Part shown: piece by piece, positions 49,034-50,274 of the stretch
How the letters are laid out: each line of letters begins with the position of its first letter
Position numbering within the stretch: the stretch's first letter is position 1
Source: Nitrosopumilaceae archaeon
GTDB taxonomy: Archaea > Thermoproteota > Nitrososphaeria > Nitrososphaerales > Nitrosopumilaceae
Reading direction: 5' to 3'
DNA length: 50,274 nt
Assembly: GCA_900620265.3 (NCBI GenBank)
Contig: UYNY03000031.1
Coordinates: 85,312-135,585 of the forward strand
The notes under the pieces: model-generated
What the model was told of the DNA's origin: nothing
What the model saw: only the letters and a program-made list of their open reading frames with translations
Database searches by the model: none
Made by a program: the position numbers and the translations under genes

Positions 49034-50041
49034 CTAGTCCACGTACATAACCGTTATCATCTGGCCCTGGAGCCGCCCTAGGCTGGCCACCACCCTGTCC
49101 AGCCGCCTCCTAAAGCGGGCGGATCTGGGCCCCATTACCAGTATCGCCCTTATGGCCGGCCTTGAGCCGACCCGGAGGTGGACCTCGGCCTCGTGCAGGA
49201 GCAGTCCCGACTGCCTCCCCCCGAACCGCTCATACGGGTTGAACAGGCGCCTCCCGGCCCCTGTCACGCGGACTATGTTCCTGGCCTCGTAGGTCACCGC
49301 CTTGTACTCGTTCCTGTCAAGCCCGGAGATATCGGCCACCACGACCAGGCCCAGATCCAGCCACCGGGAGGCGAACAGGGCGGCCGCCATGCTGCTGACT
49401 GTAAATGACGTAAAGTCCGGCACCGCCGCGTACTTGGCCCTCTTGTGGAATCCAAAGGCCCCGCCACGTCTTGACACGGTCTCAAGCTCCCCTATCAGTG
49501 TGCCACGGTAGATCAGGACCGCACTGTCCACGATCCCACCCAGTCTCGTGTTGCACCGTCCCATCAGGGCGTCAAGATCCACCATCCTGTCGCTGAACTC
49601 CCGCGCCGCCGCCACGACCTCCTCATACTTGTGCAGATCCGACGACCTGATTATCGCGATATCCGGGGCGATGGCGGTCCCGGAGGCGGAGGACGGGCGC
49701 CTATACTTCCGGGCGGCGGCGGTATGAACAAAGTCGCCAAAGCGCTCGTCCAGCCGCCTCCCCACGGCCCCGCCGGCGACCTTCTTTAGCACGGCCCTCA
49801 GCCGCTTCTCGGATCCCAGCAGGAGATCCAGATCCGCCCTTGGAAGGCTGCCGATCCGCGCGCCGGCATCACCCACGGGGATTCTTGGACTAGAATCAAA
49901 AAACTGCCGCCATGCGTCCAATACGGGGCCCGGGTTTGGGGCCAGGGCCAGAGGGCCGCCGCCCGCCCGGGCACGCCCGCCGGGCTTTGGGACTAGTACC
50001 GGATATCCGGGCCCGCGGGAGGCATCATGCGCCGGTGGCAA
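49034..50041 (-). CDS. hypothetical protein of putative integrated element
   Basis: About 335 aa from the TTG at 50039-50041, which overlaps the upstream gene by 17 nt. The N-terminal 40 residues are Gly/Pro/Arg-rich, followed by an alpha/beta body with DIAIIRSSDLHKYEEVV, GGIVDSAVLIYRGTLIGELE, LDLGLVVVADISGLDRNEYK and AIRAILVMGPRS. Several hydrophobic strands ending in Asp recall a nuclease-like or Rossmann-like core, but I recognise no family. The longer frame to 50167 is a shadow. It opposes the recombinase gene tail to tail. Confidence 0.65.
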   Translation of the reverse strand: MPPAHDASRGPGYPVLVPKPGGRARAGGGPLALAPNPGPVLDAWRQFFDSSPRIPVGDAGARIGSLPRADLDLLLGSEKRLRAVLKKVAGGAVGRRLDERFGDFVHTAAARKYRRPSSASGTAIAPDIAIIRSSDLHKYEEVVAAAREFSDRMVDLDALMGRCNTRLGGIVDSAVLIYRGTLIGELETVSRRGGAFGFHKRAKYAAVPDFTSFTVSSMAAALFASRWLDLGLVVVADISGLDRNEYKAVTYEARNIVRVTGAGRRLFNPYERFGGRQSGLLLHEAEVHLRVGSRPAIRAILVMGPRSARFRRRLDRVVASLGRLQGQMITVMYVD

Positions 50042-50270
50042 TCCCTTCCAGCCTCTTCCTGTCCTCCTCCTCCTGCCTGACGACGGCCATGTACGCATCC
50101 ACGTCAAGGTGCTTGAGGATGGCCGACTCCAGCAGGTCCTCCAGGACCGCGGGATCCAGGGCGTCAAGCTCCCACGAGTCCCCGCCGTACTTGGCGGCGT
50201 ACTTGCGGGAGCGCGGATCCGTCTTCTTTGCCGGGTTGGGGGGCAGGTCGTGCTCCCTTATCTGGTCCAT
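50025..50270 (-). CDS. hypothetical acidic helical protein at window edge
   Basis: An 81-aa product starting MDQIREHDLPPNPAKK and mostly helical (LDPAVLEDLLESAILKHLDV). Its stop overlaps the start of the 335-aa gene. It looks like the small first partner of a two-gene unit. The promoter is outside the window, and the true start could lie upstream. Confidence 0.6.
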   Translation of the reverse strand: MDQIREHDLPPNPAKKTDPRSRKYAAKYGGDSWELDALDPAVLEDLLESAILKHLDVDAYMAVVRQEEEDRKRLEGIATGA

Positions 50271-50274
50271 GTTG

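Overview
The window is archaeal and very probably from a GC-rich, sponge-symbiont-type ammonia-oxidising thaumarchaeon (Nitrososphaerota) close to Cenarchaeum. Four things support this: archaeal EF-1alpha, S10 and RNA polymerase subunit P genes in a row; archaeal-type tRNA-splicing endonuclease, ATP-dependent DNA ligase, FBP aldolase/phosphatase and PIN-ATPase-KH protein; many small conserved-looking proteins of the marine thaumarchaeal kind; and an archaeal promoter grammar. Most genes have an A/T-only TATA-like element centred about 25-29 nt upstream of the start codon and no Shine-Dalgarno, so transcripts look leaderless. I used that spacing to choose starts (often GTG or TTG). Species assignment is inference.

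Layout. 1-291: a 72-bp tandem repeat array with nested dyads, cut by the window edge. 292-4846: secreted and membrane proteins plus purD. 4869-5991: an AT-richer three-gene cassette with ATGA overlaps, a likely acquired island. 6078-14580: CBS-TrkH potassium transporter, bifunctional-nuclease-type protein, metG with a coupled alpha/beta hydrolase, ahcY, a Rieske protein, nadE and cysS. 14659-17582: small membrane and zinc proteins, then tuf-rpsJ-rpoP on the minus strand. 17681-25615: FBP aldolase/phosphatase, DNA ligase, PhoU-like protein, endA, a two-domain SDR resembling half of Chloroflexus malonyl-CoA reductase, and a TauE/SafE permease. 25631-34702: DUF192 protein, MntR-like regulator, PIN-ATPase-KH protein, a uracil/alkyladenine DNA glycosylase pair, a DedA-type protein, a CitE-like lyase next to an MDR enoyl reductase, and superoxide dismutase. 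34694-37815: SNF2 helicase, membrane-anchored winged helix protein, PAC2 chaperone and a tiny Cys-rich protein. 38018-39408: a decayed archaeal ATPase (one frameshift, one in-frame stop) beside a 46-bp tandem repeat. 39491-42809: secreted protein and two oligopeptide-type ABC permeases. 42778-47044: zinc-ribbon membrane protein, JAMM peptidase coupled to a coiled-coil protein, and other small genes. 47237-50270: tyrosine recombinase with an unusual tail and an opposing operon of unknown genes, probably one end of an integrated element that leaves the window.

Genes are packed very tightly. All twelve tail-to-tail pairs lie between a 32-nt overlap and a gap of under 10 nt, and five of them share the same palindromic CTAG, which is the TAG stop of both genes. 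I found no rRNA, tRNA or CRISPR array. No gene-free stretch exceeds 300 bases; the longest are 1-291 and 39190-39490, both filled largely by tandem repeats.
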